Positions 13,644 to 25,600 of a DNA stretch of 64,000 bases are shown here, piece after piece (position 1 is the first letter of the stretch; each line of letters opens with the position of its first letter). This DNA is from Lentinula raphanica. Taxonomy: Eukaryota > Basidiomycota > Agaricomycetes > Agaricales > Omphalotaceae. A program made the position numbers and the translations under genes. Below the pieces are notes generated by a model, which ran no database searches, was not told the origin of the DNA, and saw only the letters and a list, made by a program, of their open reading frames with translations. The stretch spans positions 620,001 through 684,000 of the forward strand of contig JANVFP010000013.1 in assembly GCA_027919835.1 (NCBI GenBank), in the 5' to 3' direction.

Positions 13644-14255
13644 CTACGCCACATTTAAAGCTCTCAATCGACTCTTAGCTATCAACCCAACGTCCCTAAC
13701 CGCTCTCTCGAGCTCATCCAGCCATTTTTGACTCCCGACGTCCACTGGATCCGCAGTCTCCAAAGCTGGTTCGTCGATCGATAACGAATGCGCCAACCCA
13801 AGATGGTCTTCTAACACACGAACAATCTCGGCTCGGCTCCTTCCATTGACGAACACGATGTACACCAGTTTCGGATAATACCGCTCGTAATACGCATTCA
13901 GATGGGCCAACCGCGCGAGTACCTTTGGAGGTGTCGGCTGGACAGTGGGACGGTCCGAGTTAGCACCCTGCTCTTTGGCACTAAGCATTGAGAGGTTCTT
14001 CGTTTCGCCGATGCGTGGATGTCCTGATATGAATTTGGCCTGTAAATCCACATTCCATGTCCGGACTTGGTCAATGGCGAGGTCTATCAGTTCACCATAG
14101 GAAGTAGGAGGAGAGGGCGAGGATTTCAGTTTTTCGTGAAGTTGGGGTACGAGTTTCTGGGACAGAACAGAAGAGGGTTCGAATAAAGTTGCGAGAGTGA
14201 AAGCCAAAGGTGCTTCATCGAGTTTAATCACCTCTAACGATGGTAGAGGTTCCAT
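13644..14255 (-). CDS. OHCU decarboxylase (ureidoimidazoline decarboxylase, purine catabolism)
   Basis: Third step of urate breakdown: converts 2-oxo-4-hydroxy-4-carboxy-5-ureidoimidazoline to (S)-allantoin, after urate oxidase and HIU hydrolase. Single exon, 203 aa. The first ATG is at 14255; the open frame extends further upstream but without an ATG. Family signatures: PLAFTLATLFEPSS at the N-terminus, LQAKFISGHPRIGE with the conserved HPRIG, SAKEQG, LAHLNAYYERYYPKLVYIVF and NGRSRAEIVRVLEDHLG. Spacing fits the helical family. It lies 177 bp downstream of the beta-mannosidase stop on the same strand; nothing suggests joint regulation. Confidence 0.85.
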   Translation of the reverse strand: MEPLPSLEVIKLDEAPLAFTLATLFEPSSVLSQKLVPQLHEKLKSSPSPPTSYGELIDLAIDQVRTWNVDLQAKFISGHPRIGETKNLSMLSAKEQGANSDRPTVQPTPPKVLARLAHLNAYYERYYPKLVYIVFVNGRSRAEIVRVLEDHLGLAHSLSIDEPALETADPVDVGSQKWLDELERAVRDVGLIAKSRLRALNVA

Positions 14256-14432
14256 GATAAGCGCGTGCTCAGGGCGCCGACATTGTATCAACTCGACACT
14301 ATCGATATATCCCGATCGAAGTTCTTCAGGAAGCAATCGAGAAACAAGTAGCTCAACGCGATTGACAAGTAGGACAAGCGTGTCTACAACTACAACAACA
14401 ATATAAGTTACGATCGTTAGGTAGAGGCTCCT

Positions 14433-17400
14433 TCAAGGTGGGACCACAGGAACCTGCCCGTGTGCGTGACCAGGGAAGGTATGAGACTTGATTGGGACAG
14501 ACTTCGTCGAGGATGTATCCACGAGCACTTGTGGTTCCTCCGTAACATCCGTCTTAGACGTCCCAGTACTGAGAATCGTGTTGTTATACAGCGACCTCAC
14601 TACAAAGTCAATCGGTCGTGGGTCTTGAACGCTCGACAATGCGGTGTTAAGCTGGAATCTCACTGGAAAGTGACGAAAGGGTCAGTCATTTGACGAAGTC
14701 CTAAAGGGCAGCAAGCTCACCGATCTTTTGAATTCCCGGAATCAGATAAAATCCATTCGATGGTAGGCCGGTGTAGGAATCAACAAAAACACCAACAGTC
14801 CCAGCAGGATGTTCAATCCACGTCCAAGGTGCTACACCACCCTTTGCTTCCAAGACAAACTCCCAGCTATAACCGGTGTTGATAGCTATTTCTGGATCTA
14901 CCAAAGTCACATTTCCAAGCGGGGTGGGCGTGAACTAGAACACGAGACATGAGCCAAGTGAACCATAGGTGGTACGATAAACCGTATATGATACTCACAT
15001 AGTTCTCATTCGTGACCGTTCCTACTCCCGGAACATCCGCGGTCACATTGACCAACATCCACACATCCTGTATCCCCTTGCCAGCTGGCAGAATCTTGTC
15101 AAGTCCGGTCTGGTTATACACCGCGGTGAAATTCAGACTCGGAACCGTGAATTGTATGGAAGGAAGTGCTTGGACGACCGCACCCTTCCAATCATACCAA
15201 GTCATCTGCGCGATGCCCTGAATATCAGCCCCCAGCACATCGCTCATCACGGACACCTCGAGGTTCTGCGCTTCCGGAATCCAGAAGGGGTGAATGGTTA
15301 GGGATCGATACGCTCTTTCCTCGGCATACGCAAGAACCTTCCACCTTCCGTCAAACTCTATCGAGCTCCAGCTTGGTGCCTGCCAGATATCGTTCAACTG
15401 CCAGACGATTCCACCGAGGTTGTTTTCAGGGAGACCAGCACCTCGACGGTAGAAGTTGATTTCAGATGATATAGTGAGGGCTTGGAAGACCTGTGTGGCG
15501 TAGCACCAGGCCGCAAAAGTGGCGTTATCCTGAGCAGAGCCAGTTACGATTGAGGAGTTCGTGCCTATGAATGGGGGTGCAGGTAGCCATTGGGAAACGG
15601 CAAGGGTCATTTCTGCTTGGCCTTCGGGTGCATTGGGGTTTGGGAAAGCGAGACTTCCAGCAGGGTTGTGGTGTTCTCTCGAGACGACCACAGTTGAGTT
15701 GAAGGCAAAGTCAGCAGGAGACAGAAGAGCTTGCTCCCATGTGTAGATCGACGGCATAGAATGGAATCTGTGTGGTAGGATAGTGAAGTATGATTAATCT
15801 GCTCAACTGAGTCGAATTTGGCCACATACCCGAACTCATTCACGAATCTGAATGTACAAGCATCATGTCAAGTATCAACATTCCAACTTCAGGTTTTGGA
15901 CAAGTGTTGCTCACCGTGCAATAGGATATGTCGAATAGTCAAACGCGTCCCCGGAAGTGTAATCAAACCTTTCTGAGTTACCGTAGATGTCCCCGGCCGT
16001 CCCGTTGTCAAATCGCAAGATATACGGATCAATGCTCAGGAACCCTTTCGTCGTTGAGCAATCGGTGTAGGGTATGGATCGTGATTCGGACGTTTCGAGG
16101 TCGTGCAAGAAGTCTTGGAACATTGTAACAAACTATATGTGAATAAAGTGTTTAAGCACGAAGAATGGTGGATTCTATGTTGGGTACTCACCTGGTCGAG
16201 ATAGATCGTCCCATTCGGCAAGCTCTGGTTCGTACTAATGACAATCCCTTCAATCTCATTCCCGCCTGCCCATTGCGCCACACTTGGATGCCTGTTAAGT
16301 CTTCGTACATTTTCACGTATCTCTGGTTCAACGGATTCCAATAGGAATGGATTGATCGGAGAAAGCGAGTCAGAGAACAAAAACTCGGACCAAGCAAGAA
16401 TTCCAAGTTCGTCGCAAAGGTCGTAGAACGAATATACACCACCAGCAGTGCCCGCGCTGGAGGGCTGCAAGATTCCGCCTCCCCAGACACGAACCATGTT
16501 GTGTCCACCGGTCACGGCACTTTGCAGTACCCACTGAACTCGGTCGGTCGTGATCCTGCTGTAAAAGACATCAAACGGAACTAGGTTTGAGCCTTTACTC
16601 CAGAATTCCTTGCCGTTGATCTCAAAGTGGTATTGATCACCTGGAGTAATACCTCTCTCGGTGACATCAGATTGAGGCACGGGCAGTTGAACAAGACGAA
16701 TGGTACGGAATCCTGTCCGAGTAGTGAAGGTTATTTGATGGGGCTCTGAAGATGGAGATGAGGTGGGAAGGTTGAGAGTGGCAGTGAGGTTGTAGAGCTG
16801 AGGTGTACCAAGGTTATGAGGGTACCACCTTTGAGGGACTGTATCAGGTATCTGCCACTGGACAATAGCCCAGACCGTTTCGTTGGCCTGACCATTCAAT
16901 GCGGGAAGTTTGAATGATTCTGACGAAAGATTGAGTTCTGGAAGCGCGAGCTGCAAAGTAGGCGCTTCGATAGATGCTCCGGCACGCAACGCAAGACTGA
17001 CGTTGACCACCCAGTCTGCGGACTGATCAGGCGCGACTTCGAAGGACGAACCAAGCTTATATACATCCACAGCTGTTTCCTCGATGAACACAACGTCATT
17101 GGTACTGAGAGATACAGAAGGCGATATGGGTGGTGTGGATGGAAGAGAGATGACAGAAGAGTCCGGCTCGTTGGATAAAGTGACCAGGTAAGCAGGTTTG
17201 AAAATTCCTGTTGGGACGAAAGCAGGACTCCAATCCCACCCAAAGTCAATCTGCTGTTTACGGATGTAATATCTAGCAGCAGGTACTTCAAAGACACCGT
17301 TACCTCCCGGGAAGAACTCTGCATCTGGCCTGGAGCTGACATTCAAGCCATACCAGTAGGCAGACTCGAAATCAATGGTCAGGTTTCCTCCGGAAGCAGC

Positions 17401-17820
17401 GGCGGTAGGAATGTGTGGAGTGATGTCAAAGACGTATTGCCTGAATTGATTGTTGACCCAAGCAATAGGAATTCCAGCAAAGGTGATATTCGCAATCGTG
17501 TCCAATCCATAGAACACGAGAAGGGTCTGGTCTGAAGAGTTGGGTTTGACGGTGTCGAAGAATCCAGAGAGATCAGCAGTGTAGGTCCAGTTGTCCATCC
17601 ATACCCAACGTTGGGTGAAGTCGTTTATCTCCAGAAGTGGCTCTGTAATGACTCCTGCTTTGAGCAGGTCGAGGTGAGCTTGTGAAGGTACGCTTCCTGG
17701 TACCTCGATCGATCCATTTTCGTTCTTCAGCGACCAAGAAAGCTCTGAGAGGTCGAAGATTGCTGCGGAAACGCAGTGTAGAAGGCTTACGCCTAGCAGA
17801 ATGATGCTGAGGAGAGCCAT
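14433..17820 (-). CDS. GH2 beta-mannosidase, secreted
   Basis: Removes non-reducing beta-linked mannose from manno-oligosaccharides and N-glycan cores. Start at 17820 with a signal peptide (MALLSIILLGVSLLHCVSAA). The first exon (to about 16192) carries the sugar-binding and Ig-like domains: PGSVPSQAHLDLLKAG, QRWVWMDNWTYTADL, QIDFGWDWSPAFVPTG, RTGFRTIRLVQLP, NMVRVWGGGI and WAGGNEIEG, whose Glu is the predicted acid/base. Short downstream exons give NEFG, with the predicted nucleophile Glu (near 15840), then HSMPSIYTWEQAL, GIVWQLNDIWQAPSW, WKVLAYAEERAY, NGFYLIPGIQKI and VVRSLYNNT before the stop at 14433. Both catalytic Glu are present and the protein is near family length. Several intron borders were not fixed exactly. 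Confidence 0.9.
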
Positions 17821-17935
17821 TAAAGAAGGGAGAAGAAGAAAGTCCCTACAAGCTCGTTATATACAATTTAGAGGCATCTATGTACTTCACCTGACAACGC
17901 TTCCAGAAGAAACTTTGAAGGGACAGCGCGATGAA

Positions 17936-18058
17936 TCCGAGATAGGTGTAGCCTATCGGAGGATAAGCTGAACAGAGGCGTGAGAGTTCGAATGAGCGCT
18001 TAACTCTTCGCATCTGAACTCTCATCGCCTCTGCATACACCGAGCTCGTTTTCTCAGC
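17936..18058. repeat. 123-bp interspersed repeat, copy 1
   Basis: Matches 31221-31343 base for base as read by eye. It contains hairpin arms: AGAGGCGTGAGAGTTC, and further on the near-complement of the same sequence (GAACTCTCATCGCCTCT). It lies about 115 bp upstream of the beta-mannosidase start codon. No coding is seen. Probably a small non-autonomous mobile repeat. Confidence 0.8.
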
Positions 18059-19198
18059 TTGATGACAGAATTACCTGTACCTCAACTCTCTGAAAGCTCT
18101 TGGGCTTCCGATTAGATTTAGCTGGGCCTACACCTGATTTGCCAAGTATCGCTATTCAATATGCAGGACTCAGCCGACCCCGTCCCCATAGCAATCTCTG
18201 GACGTGTCGAATAGAACCCATCAGGCGCGAGGGGATCGAGTGTAACATGCTAGGCTGAAGTAGATTTCGGTCGAGGATCCGTGGGGTTCTAACTCGAGTG
18301 TGCAGAGCCGGAACGTTAGGGAAAGAAATTACAGAAGCTATGCCGGATAAACTGGCAGGCCAGAACGTGGGAGGGTTGGGGCATTTGGATCTTGACCTCC
18401 AGTCAGTAGGGACTGGCTGTCAGATGACGAAGGCAACTTGGCAGGATTTTGGCTCCCGAACGAAGCCGAAGTACGCGCGAATTCCGCTCCTCACGTTTTG
18501 AGCAAGGTCTCGGCGTCCTGTTGGTCTTTGAGCTTCAATTGCTCGCCGACTCCTTCCCATACTCGCGATAATCTCAGGACTACTACACGTTCTGGGAAGA
18601 AAAAGAATCCGATTGGAGAACAAGATTCTGCAAGGGTAGAAGGGAAGGTGAAGACGATGAAGGTGGCTTGGGAGCGGGTCTTGATAGCGGTGGACAATGG
18701 ACATGGACGAGAAATCTCAGTTACGGGCAGCCCTTCTTCCCTCAACCTTCGTTGTCCACTGATAAATCTGCATCGTCTTATGCTCCTCGCTCTGATCATT
18801 CGTATCCGTTTACTCCTACACCTCCATCTCCCTCCCATCCGATGTCAATGCGGCCTTGGATGTGGTAAGAGGGGACATACAGTTACTGGAACAAGAAATT
18901 GAATCCTGGGCCTACGGAATGTACATCTGCCAACCACAGATGGTCTTCCGACTCTTGACTGTGACATTGCCTGTCCAGCTCGACCCTCTCATCGATGCCT
19001 TTGCCAATCCTATCTTGGTTTCCCGCTTCCTTTCCATTATTTTTCATACGCTTGGGTTGCTACTCCCCCACTGCAGGGAACACCCCAACACTCGATAGAT
19101 GCCCGATACCACTACACTGCTCACTACACTGCTCACCGTTGCGGAGTATGGCGCTGCAGAAAGTTATTCAAGGACTGGAAAGATTCCTTGGGTACCCT
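18059..19198. other. Region without a supported gene
   Basis: Overlapping frames are open on both strands over 18420-18900 and 18856-19098. None of the translations shows a known motif, and the strands contradict each other. One minus-strand frame (18838 to 18491) ends in a charged tail that could be a real C-terminus, but I cannot anchor it. Confidence 0.35.
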
Positions 19199-19725
19199 TT
19201 GCGTTTCTCGTTACCCGTTGCGTTTCCCGTTGACCGTGGTCCGTTGCGATTCCCCATTGACCGTTGCGATCCGGTTCCGATTCCCCGTTGACTGTTGCAA
19301 TTCCCATTGACCGTTGCGATTCCCATTGACCGTTGCGATTCCCATTGACCGTTGCGATTCCCTGTTGACCGTTGCAATTCCCCGGACCCCGTTGATGTTG
19401 CGATTCCCCGTTGATGTTGCGCTTCCCTGTTGATGTTGCACTTCCCCATCGACCGTTGCGTTTCCCCATTGACCGTTACATTTCCCTGTTGACTGTTACG
19501 TTTTCCCATCGACCGTTGCATTTCCCTGTTCACAGTTGTGTTTCCCTGTTACCCGTTGCACTGTTTTCTGTTGTGTTTCCCCATTATCCGTTGTGTTTCC
19601 CTGTTATCCGTTGTGTTTCCTCGTTACCTATGGTGTTTTCCCGTTAATACCCATAATGTTTTCCCATCAATACCCATAGCGTGTCCCTCTGTTATCCATT
19701 GTGTTTTCTCGTTACTTGTTTCATT
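19199..19725. repeat. 19-bp minisatellite array, ordered part
   Basis: Tandem copies of a 19-bp unit close to TTCCCATTGACCGTTGCGA. The register is exact in places: CCGTTGCGAT recurs at 19311, 19330 and 19349. Unit variants drift to CCCTGTTGATGTTGC and then to CCGTTGTGTTTCCCTGTTAT. Several frames on both strands stay open only because the unit lacks stops, so the periodic peptides are not genes. Confidence 0.85.
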
Positions 19726-21270
19726 TCCTTGTCTCCGGAATCTACCACAGTCCCTTCAGTCAAATCATCTGTCGGAGAACACTTCCCAAAAACTCTCGAT
19801 ACAGACTCAAAGAGTGCTAATTGTGTGAGTGTGTTCTCGATGACCGGATGTACCTGTTCTATTTTCTTTGATCCGGAGTATGATTAATCTCTTGTTCGTT
19901 TCTTTTCCTTCATTCCCTCATTCCCTGGCTGCCATTGTGTTTCCTGTTTCCTCATTACCAGTGGTGCTGCTTCCTCATTTCCTTTGCCCGTTACCTGCGG
20001 GGTTGTTCCTCATCTGCTCATTGCTCAGTACCTGCGGTGCTCTTTGTTCCCTTGTTCTCTCATTGGCATAGTGTTCCTCATTTTCCACGTTGCCCACTGC
20101 TTGTTGCATTCATTGGTTGGTTTCCGGTTGCATACAACATTCCTCATTCCTTGTGGCATATTGCATTCCTGGTTTTCCCGTTACCCATTCCATTTCTTGT
20201 TTCCACATTGCCAATTACCTCTTCTCATCTCCTCGGCGCTTGCTGCCCATGGGCCATTATATTCCTTGCTTCCTCAACGTTCAATGTTTTATCCTCCTTT
20301 GGTTGCTCATTCCATTCCCTTGTAACCTGTTCTGCTTCCTCAATGCTCATTTCGATTGATTTTCCTGTTTCCTAATGCTCATTCCCCTGTCTAATGGTTG
20401 TTTCACCATTTCCCGCTGGTTGTTTACTGTTTTCCGCTGGTTGTTTCCCCACTTCCCAAGGGTTTTTCCCAATGCTCATTATCCATTTCCCAAAAATGTT
20501 GTTTTACCATTTACCGCGGGTTGTTTTGCTGTTTATCTCTGGTTGTTTGCCATTTACTGGCACTGGTTGTTCCATCATCTATCGCGTGTTTTGCCGTTCA
20601 AACGTTCACTGCTGGTGGTTTTGCCGTTCACCACTGGTCATTTCCCATTTCCCAAGTGTTGTTTACCAATGCTCTTATCTTGTCTCTCATTACCCAATGC
20701 TCGTTTCCTCTCTTTGCCAATGCTTGTTTCCTAAATTTCCCAATGATCATTTCCTCCATTTACTATACAAATGCTTATTGCACCCATTTCTCAATGCTTG
20801 TTTCCTTCGTTTCCTTGTTCCCCATAACATTGCCCGTTTCCTTGTTTTCCCATTGCCCGCTGGGTTCCAGGTTTCCAGGTTTCCCGTCTCCCATTTCTCC
20901 GTTGCTTGCCCATGGTGACGTCTCCCTCTTCCTGTTTCAAGTGTCGGCAGCTGCCCAATATGTTCCTTGTTATCTTGTTGTCATTTTGTTTCTTTGATGT
21001 CTGTTCTTGATTCTCTAGTTGTTCATCTCATTCCATTGTGTCTGAGTGCTCTCTTGAGGTATAGGTTCAGGTCATTCTTCCATCCCATGGATGGTAAATG
21101 TTATGTTTCTCCGTGCACTTCTTCACCACTGGCATTACTCATTATTCCGTTTCCTGTTGCTCGTTGGGTTTTAATTGGTGCTCATGGCATTCCCTCATGG
21201 GCCGTGGCTTGTTTGATGGCTTGTCGTTTCCTTGTTTCCTGTTTCCTGTTCCATGAAGTGCTATTTCAAG
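19726..21270. repeat. Decayed T/C-rich continuation of the minisatellite
   Basis: About 1.5 kb of plus-strand T/C-rich, A-poor DNA in which TTTCC, GTTGTTT and CCATTTCCC recur about every 20-22 bases (GGTTGTTT around 20394-20470 is an example). The wording resembles the ordered array to its left, so I read it as the older, mutated part of one array. Long hydrophobic frames here reflect base composition. Confidence 0.6.
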
Positions 21271-21914
21271 GATGATATTTATCGAGCATGGCCATCCAAG
21301 TGGCTGCTTACCCAACGGTTTCATGGGGCCGGTGAAATAACTGTGAGCTTCTGACGACGCCACAATATTCTTTCATTGTAAAACTCATCACCAGAGACTT
21401 ATGACGGTCCATCATTTGAGGGTGAAGTTTTATCTTGATACAAATAAATCTTGCGATTATACCAACACTTTGAAGTTTGAGGATGACCTCCTCAACGTAC
21501 ATACACCCATCGTTCCCATTGCTTATGGAGAGGTGTATCTGGATAACAAGCAGCTGGATACTCATACCGATTGCAGCTAGATTGCGGCTTGACTGTATTT
21601 CAAGAGGCTCACGCAGGGAAGGGCTTGACTAAGATCGCTGCTCAATCCCAGCCTCTGGGTTGGTTGAGGTTGAATTTTCCTGGAGCTCTGTGATCTATTT
21701 CTTTTGATCTATTCCAAAGGCTGTTCCCATATTTCATCTTTGCGCCATCCGGTGAGGGCTGAGAAAGGGTTCAGGAAAGTGGTCAACAATACAGAAGATT
21801 GATTGGTGGATAGATACACCTATTCGAGGAAGGCTTGCAGTCCTGACTATTGAGTCAAACAACAGAGAATCTCCCATTTGCATGCTAACTTGGTACTTCC
21901 GGTAGAGAAGCTAC
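21271..21914. other. Left flank of the retrotransposon
   Basis: A short forward coding-like stretch at about 21420-21582 encodes FEDDLLNVHTPIVPIAYGEV and YLDNKQLDTH before a stop. I do not recognise it; it may be a gene fragment. The rest holds nothing I can support, ending in the target-site duplication GCTAC at 21910-21914. Confidence 0.35.
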
Positions 21915-22233
21915 TGCCACGACCGAGTCGTCATCCCTTCCTTCCTTCCGACACTTCCGAGCTCCGAGCTCTTATCCGAACGATTATCCTTTGCCGCTAT
22001 GGACTCTTGACGCAGAGTAGAACTCTGGATACGGACGCCGTACTTATTTGATATTCGATGGACTACTTAAACTTACTTAGAACGTCTTGTACGAGGACTT
22101 TTCCTCTCTGAACCGTCGAATTCACAACTTATTCGTGTCATCTGGTGGATTCCTGAGTCCTTACGAAGTTAAGTCCTTGCAAAAGATCTGTATTCGTGTC
22201 GCGTTACCCTTAGTAAGCTAAGCTACCGCGACA
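21915..22233 (+). repeat. 5' LTR
   Basis: 319 bp, starts TGCCACGACCGAG, ends CTACCGCGACA. No difference from the 3' copy was found by eye. The bases directly after it (TATTTTTGACACTACC) do not begin with the TGG expected of a tRNA primer site. Confidence 0.95.
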
Positions 22234-22338
22234 TATTTTTGACACTACCTTGTTGTGTTTTCTTGTGCTAGACGGAACCCCTCCAGTCTGATCAACTGAA
22301 GCTCGCCTCTAGCTATTGAATCAAACCGAATCTATACA

Positions 22339-22605
22339 ATGTCTCGAAGAAACTTGCGTTCGCGTCGAACCCAAAGTGACCCGGCTGTTCCGGGTGTTTT
22401 CCATGGAAATGGTGAGTCAGATATTCGTTCTGATTCACCGTTGACTCCGATTGAGTCCGAGGGACCATCGAGAGAGCCTTCGCCGAAAGGGCAAGGCTAC
22501 GAATCCGCGTTATCTGAACCGGACTACGCTGCGTCGATTGGACCAGCTGAAATCCTGCCGAACAGGGTCCACAAGTTGGTGGATTGTCTGGAGGGCGGGT
22601 TGTAG
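22339..22605 (+). CDS. Gag N-terminal frame (88 codons) or first gag exon
   Basis: The first ATG of the element (22339) opens a basic, then acidic reading frame (MSRRNLRSRRTQSD, then SDSPLTPIESEGPSREPSP) that stops at 22605, before the long gag-pol frame and in a different frame. A strong donor, GTGAGT, sits at 22412. A branch-like CTGAC with acceptor CCTTAG ends at 22655. Removing 22412-22655 joins codon 24 in phase to the long frame. Alternatively, two small indels broke a once-continuous gag, since the removed stretch also looks coding. Confidence 0.5.
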   Translation: MSRRNLRSRRTQSDPAVPGVFHGNGESDIRSDSPLTPIESEGPSREPSPKGQGYESALSEPDYAASIGPAEILPNRVHKLVDCLEGGL

Positions 22606-22655
22606 ATGCTGCAGGGAATGATGCCCTGAGGATCCAAGGGCTGACGAGTCCTTAG
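22412..22655 (+). other. Candidate intron in the retrotransposon gag leader
   Basis: 244 nt, donor ATG|GTGAGTCAG, branch-like CTGAC 13-17 nt before the acceptor end, acceptor CCTTAG. Splicing leaves phase 1 on both sides and opens directly into gag-pol. Typical host introns in this window are shorter (45-75 nt). Confidence 0.4.
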
Positions 22656-25600
22656 TATATCTAGATGAAAATGTAGTACATAAAAATGAGAATTCATTGA
22701 ATTCCGAGCAAGAACATACCGTTCGGTTGGCAGAAGCTACCCTGACTGATGCTCAACGCGAAATGATTGGTCGTCGCCAGGGGTCAGTAAGAATTCTTGA
22801 TGATGAGGCCGAAAGTCAAGAAGCAGGTCCATCGTCAGGGAAGGGTAAAGGTGTGGATCCCCAAAATTGGGGAGCCATGGACTTGGATAATGATGAAGTC
22901 AACCCTGAAACCCAGAGTCAGATTTTGAATAGTCTGCGAGAGGCTCGCAAAAGAAGAGAGCCTTCACCAGAGCGTCGAGCTCGGATGCATGACATGTTCG
23001 AGGAGTTTCAGACATGGCAGCATCAAGAACTCGAGCGTATCGAGGCTAAGTACCAAGCTCAGATCAATGAGCTTAAGGGAAAACTTGGTGACGGAAAGAG
23101 AGTCACCGATGCTGACCTAGGAATGAAGGGTGGACCAACCACCGAGGGTCTGGAACCTGTCGCAAAACGTTCGAAACCCTCGAGCGAGGAACCTTCAAAG
23201 TTCCTTGGTCGTCCGTCAGATTTGATTGCGCCCACTAGTCATGTCGGGAAGCTCTTTGACCAGATGAAAGCTGCCCCACAGAAGGTGTTCGAGTCCGATG
23301 ACATTCCTGCAGCTGATGACTTGATGGATAATGATCAAGTTTCAAAGGCAAGGGGGATGCGTATAAAACCTCTGAAACCTACTGAGATCTATGATGGGAC
23401 GGCGAGTCTTCGCTCATTTCAGAGGAACATGCGAGAAATCATAGCTTACCTGGAAGACGGTCAAGTTCCTGAATATCGTCAGGTCGAAGTTGCCTCTAGA
23501 TTCTTGAAGGGGAAGGCTTATACCTTCTTCGAGAGAACCTGTGGTGACAACGCCGGTGACTGGAGCCTCCGGAAATTCTATGAGAAGCTATATGATTTTG
23601 CTTTTCCAATTGACTTCCGTACCGAGCAACGACGAAAGCTTGTGACCTTGCAACAAAAGAATCGCCGTGTACGCGATCATGTAGGAATCTTCAATGACCT
23701 TTGCAATACCGCGGGTACGCTTGATGAGCGTCACAAGGTGATTTTCCTATGGGATAGTTTTGACTCAGTCATCACGAAAGGCCTTCTGCGTATGGGACAC
23801 ACGCCCGAAACGAGTTTCTTGGAAGATCTTATTGTAGATGCTGAAAAGATTGAGCTGATTGAAGGTGTGGGGAGGTCTTCCTACACAAGTAATCAGAAAG
23901 GAGGATCGTCAGAGAGTAGTTTCACTCACGGATTCAAGGAACGCTCTGGAGGGCGTTTCGGACCACAGAATGGGAAGAATGATCCCCAGAGGAAGCCTGA
24001 GGATTCCCGGAACTCTCGTTGGCAACCTTCTGGTAGTGACCATAAGCAAGATCATTCTCGCAATCAGAAACCTGATTCAAAGGCTGGTACCTCCACTGCG
24101 AAGTTTAATCGTGATCGATCGCAGAAGCCTCGATTGTCGGAGACCCAAAAGAATGAATACCGGGCAGCAGGAAAGTGCTTCGAGTGTGGCGAGACTGGCC
24201 ACCGTTCTCGCGATTGTCCGAAACGAAACTCAGTCAAGCCTGATTCTAGGAATGGCGGACCTCCGGGGTTGGCGACTCATAACATGGAGTTTGAGTTGAT
24301 TGAGATGCCCGAGGATCCAGATGATCTTTTTGAGTTATCAGTGAATTCCATTGACTGGTACCAGGACGTCGAGGACACTTACTACTCTGACAGTAGTGGT
24401 TCTGATGCAGGGTCCATGCATTCCCGTTCCGATAGCTACGATAGCTACCGCGGCCAGGGTCATTTTGACTGGAACTCTGATTCTGATGACAGATCTTCAA
24501 TAGGTGTGTCTGAAGCGGACGACTTCTTTGACGATGAGCCTATGGACGTGGATGAAAAATGTTCTCGTTGCAATGGATGGGAGTCTGATTGCTCCTGCTC
24601 GGAAACCTCTGAGGCAGCGTCAGTAGAGATGGGCAGTCCTGGTGTGAATGTCGATGATCCCGAATGGATCAATTCCGTCGAACACTTCATAGAGATCAGG
24701 GACTTGTATGCGAGATCAGTCATCAAGTACTTACGGGACTCTGAGGGTGCTTCCTCGGTGTTTGCATGGCCAAAGGAGACTCACAGGTGGGATGCGGATG
24801 CGACCCTTGCACGGGGTCTCCATAGCGAGATGAACAACGCTCATTTTGGTTTTGAGGACGATCCGATGCAGCGTCGTTTCGGTGATCCTTTAGCGGAGCA
24901 TCTTGAGTTCATCCTGCACACGACCTCTCCTTTTCCCGGTGAGCCTGTGGATGATGAGGAAATCACAAGTCCTGATCGATTCGTTGCCATTCGAGTGTCG
25001 CCGACCCATCACGTCTTACTGGATTCAGCATACGACGGGAGGGACTACAGTATCGCGTCTCCATGTCTTGCTAATCCTGACTTTGACCCGGTGTTTTGGT
25101 TTGCACAGAAACTTCGGGAGGATTGTGGATGTCCCGTTGAATTGGGGAAACTTCCTAGTCGGGCAATGGGTGATCCTAGAGCGCAACGCGTTATTCAAAT
25201 TTTGCATCAAGCCGATCTGTATCCTGGTGATGACTTACCAGACTTTCATCCACGACGGGGGAAGCTTCTCTCCAAGGCAAACCGTTTCAACTGTTTCTTG
25301 TCTGGGCACCAGGCAAGTATCTATGTCGTGGAAGACCGCATGTACGGTCTTCGTTGGCCACTTCCTACTTCGCTGTTGGACGACCCTCGTTTTGATGTCT
25401 ATCGTTGGGTGTGTAAACGATTGGTGAATGTCCTGCGTCGTGTTCTGCGATGGGACATGTGGGAGACTCGTTCGATGATAGGGAACCTGTACAACTTACC
25501 CATTGCGACAACCTCAGCGCATGGGACTCATTTGCAATTGAATGGTGTTCAAGTTCCTGCTGGCCAATTTGCTGGTCTTCAACGCAATGCTGCGAGGGTG

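Noticed and set aside
19164..19533. Overlapping minus-strand frames with periodic peptides (NRNGQW, GIATVN)
   Set aside because: They arise because the 19-bp minisatellite unit has no stop in several frames; periodic peptides in more than one frame mark a repeat, not a protein.
19868..20997. Hydrophobic forward frames of 100-200 codons that look like membrane proteins
   Set aside because: The T/C-rich strand yields Phe, Leu, Ser and Pro in all three frames; three frames are open over the same DNA and none has a motif.
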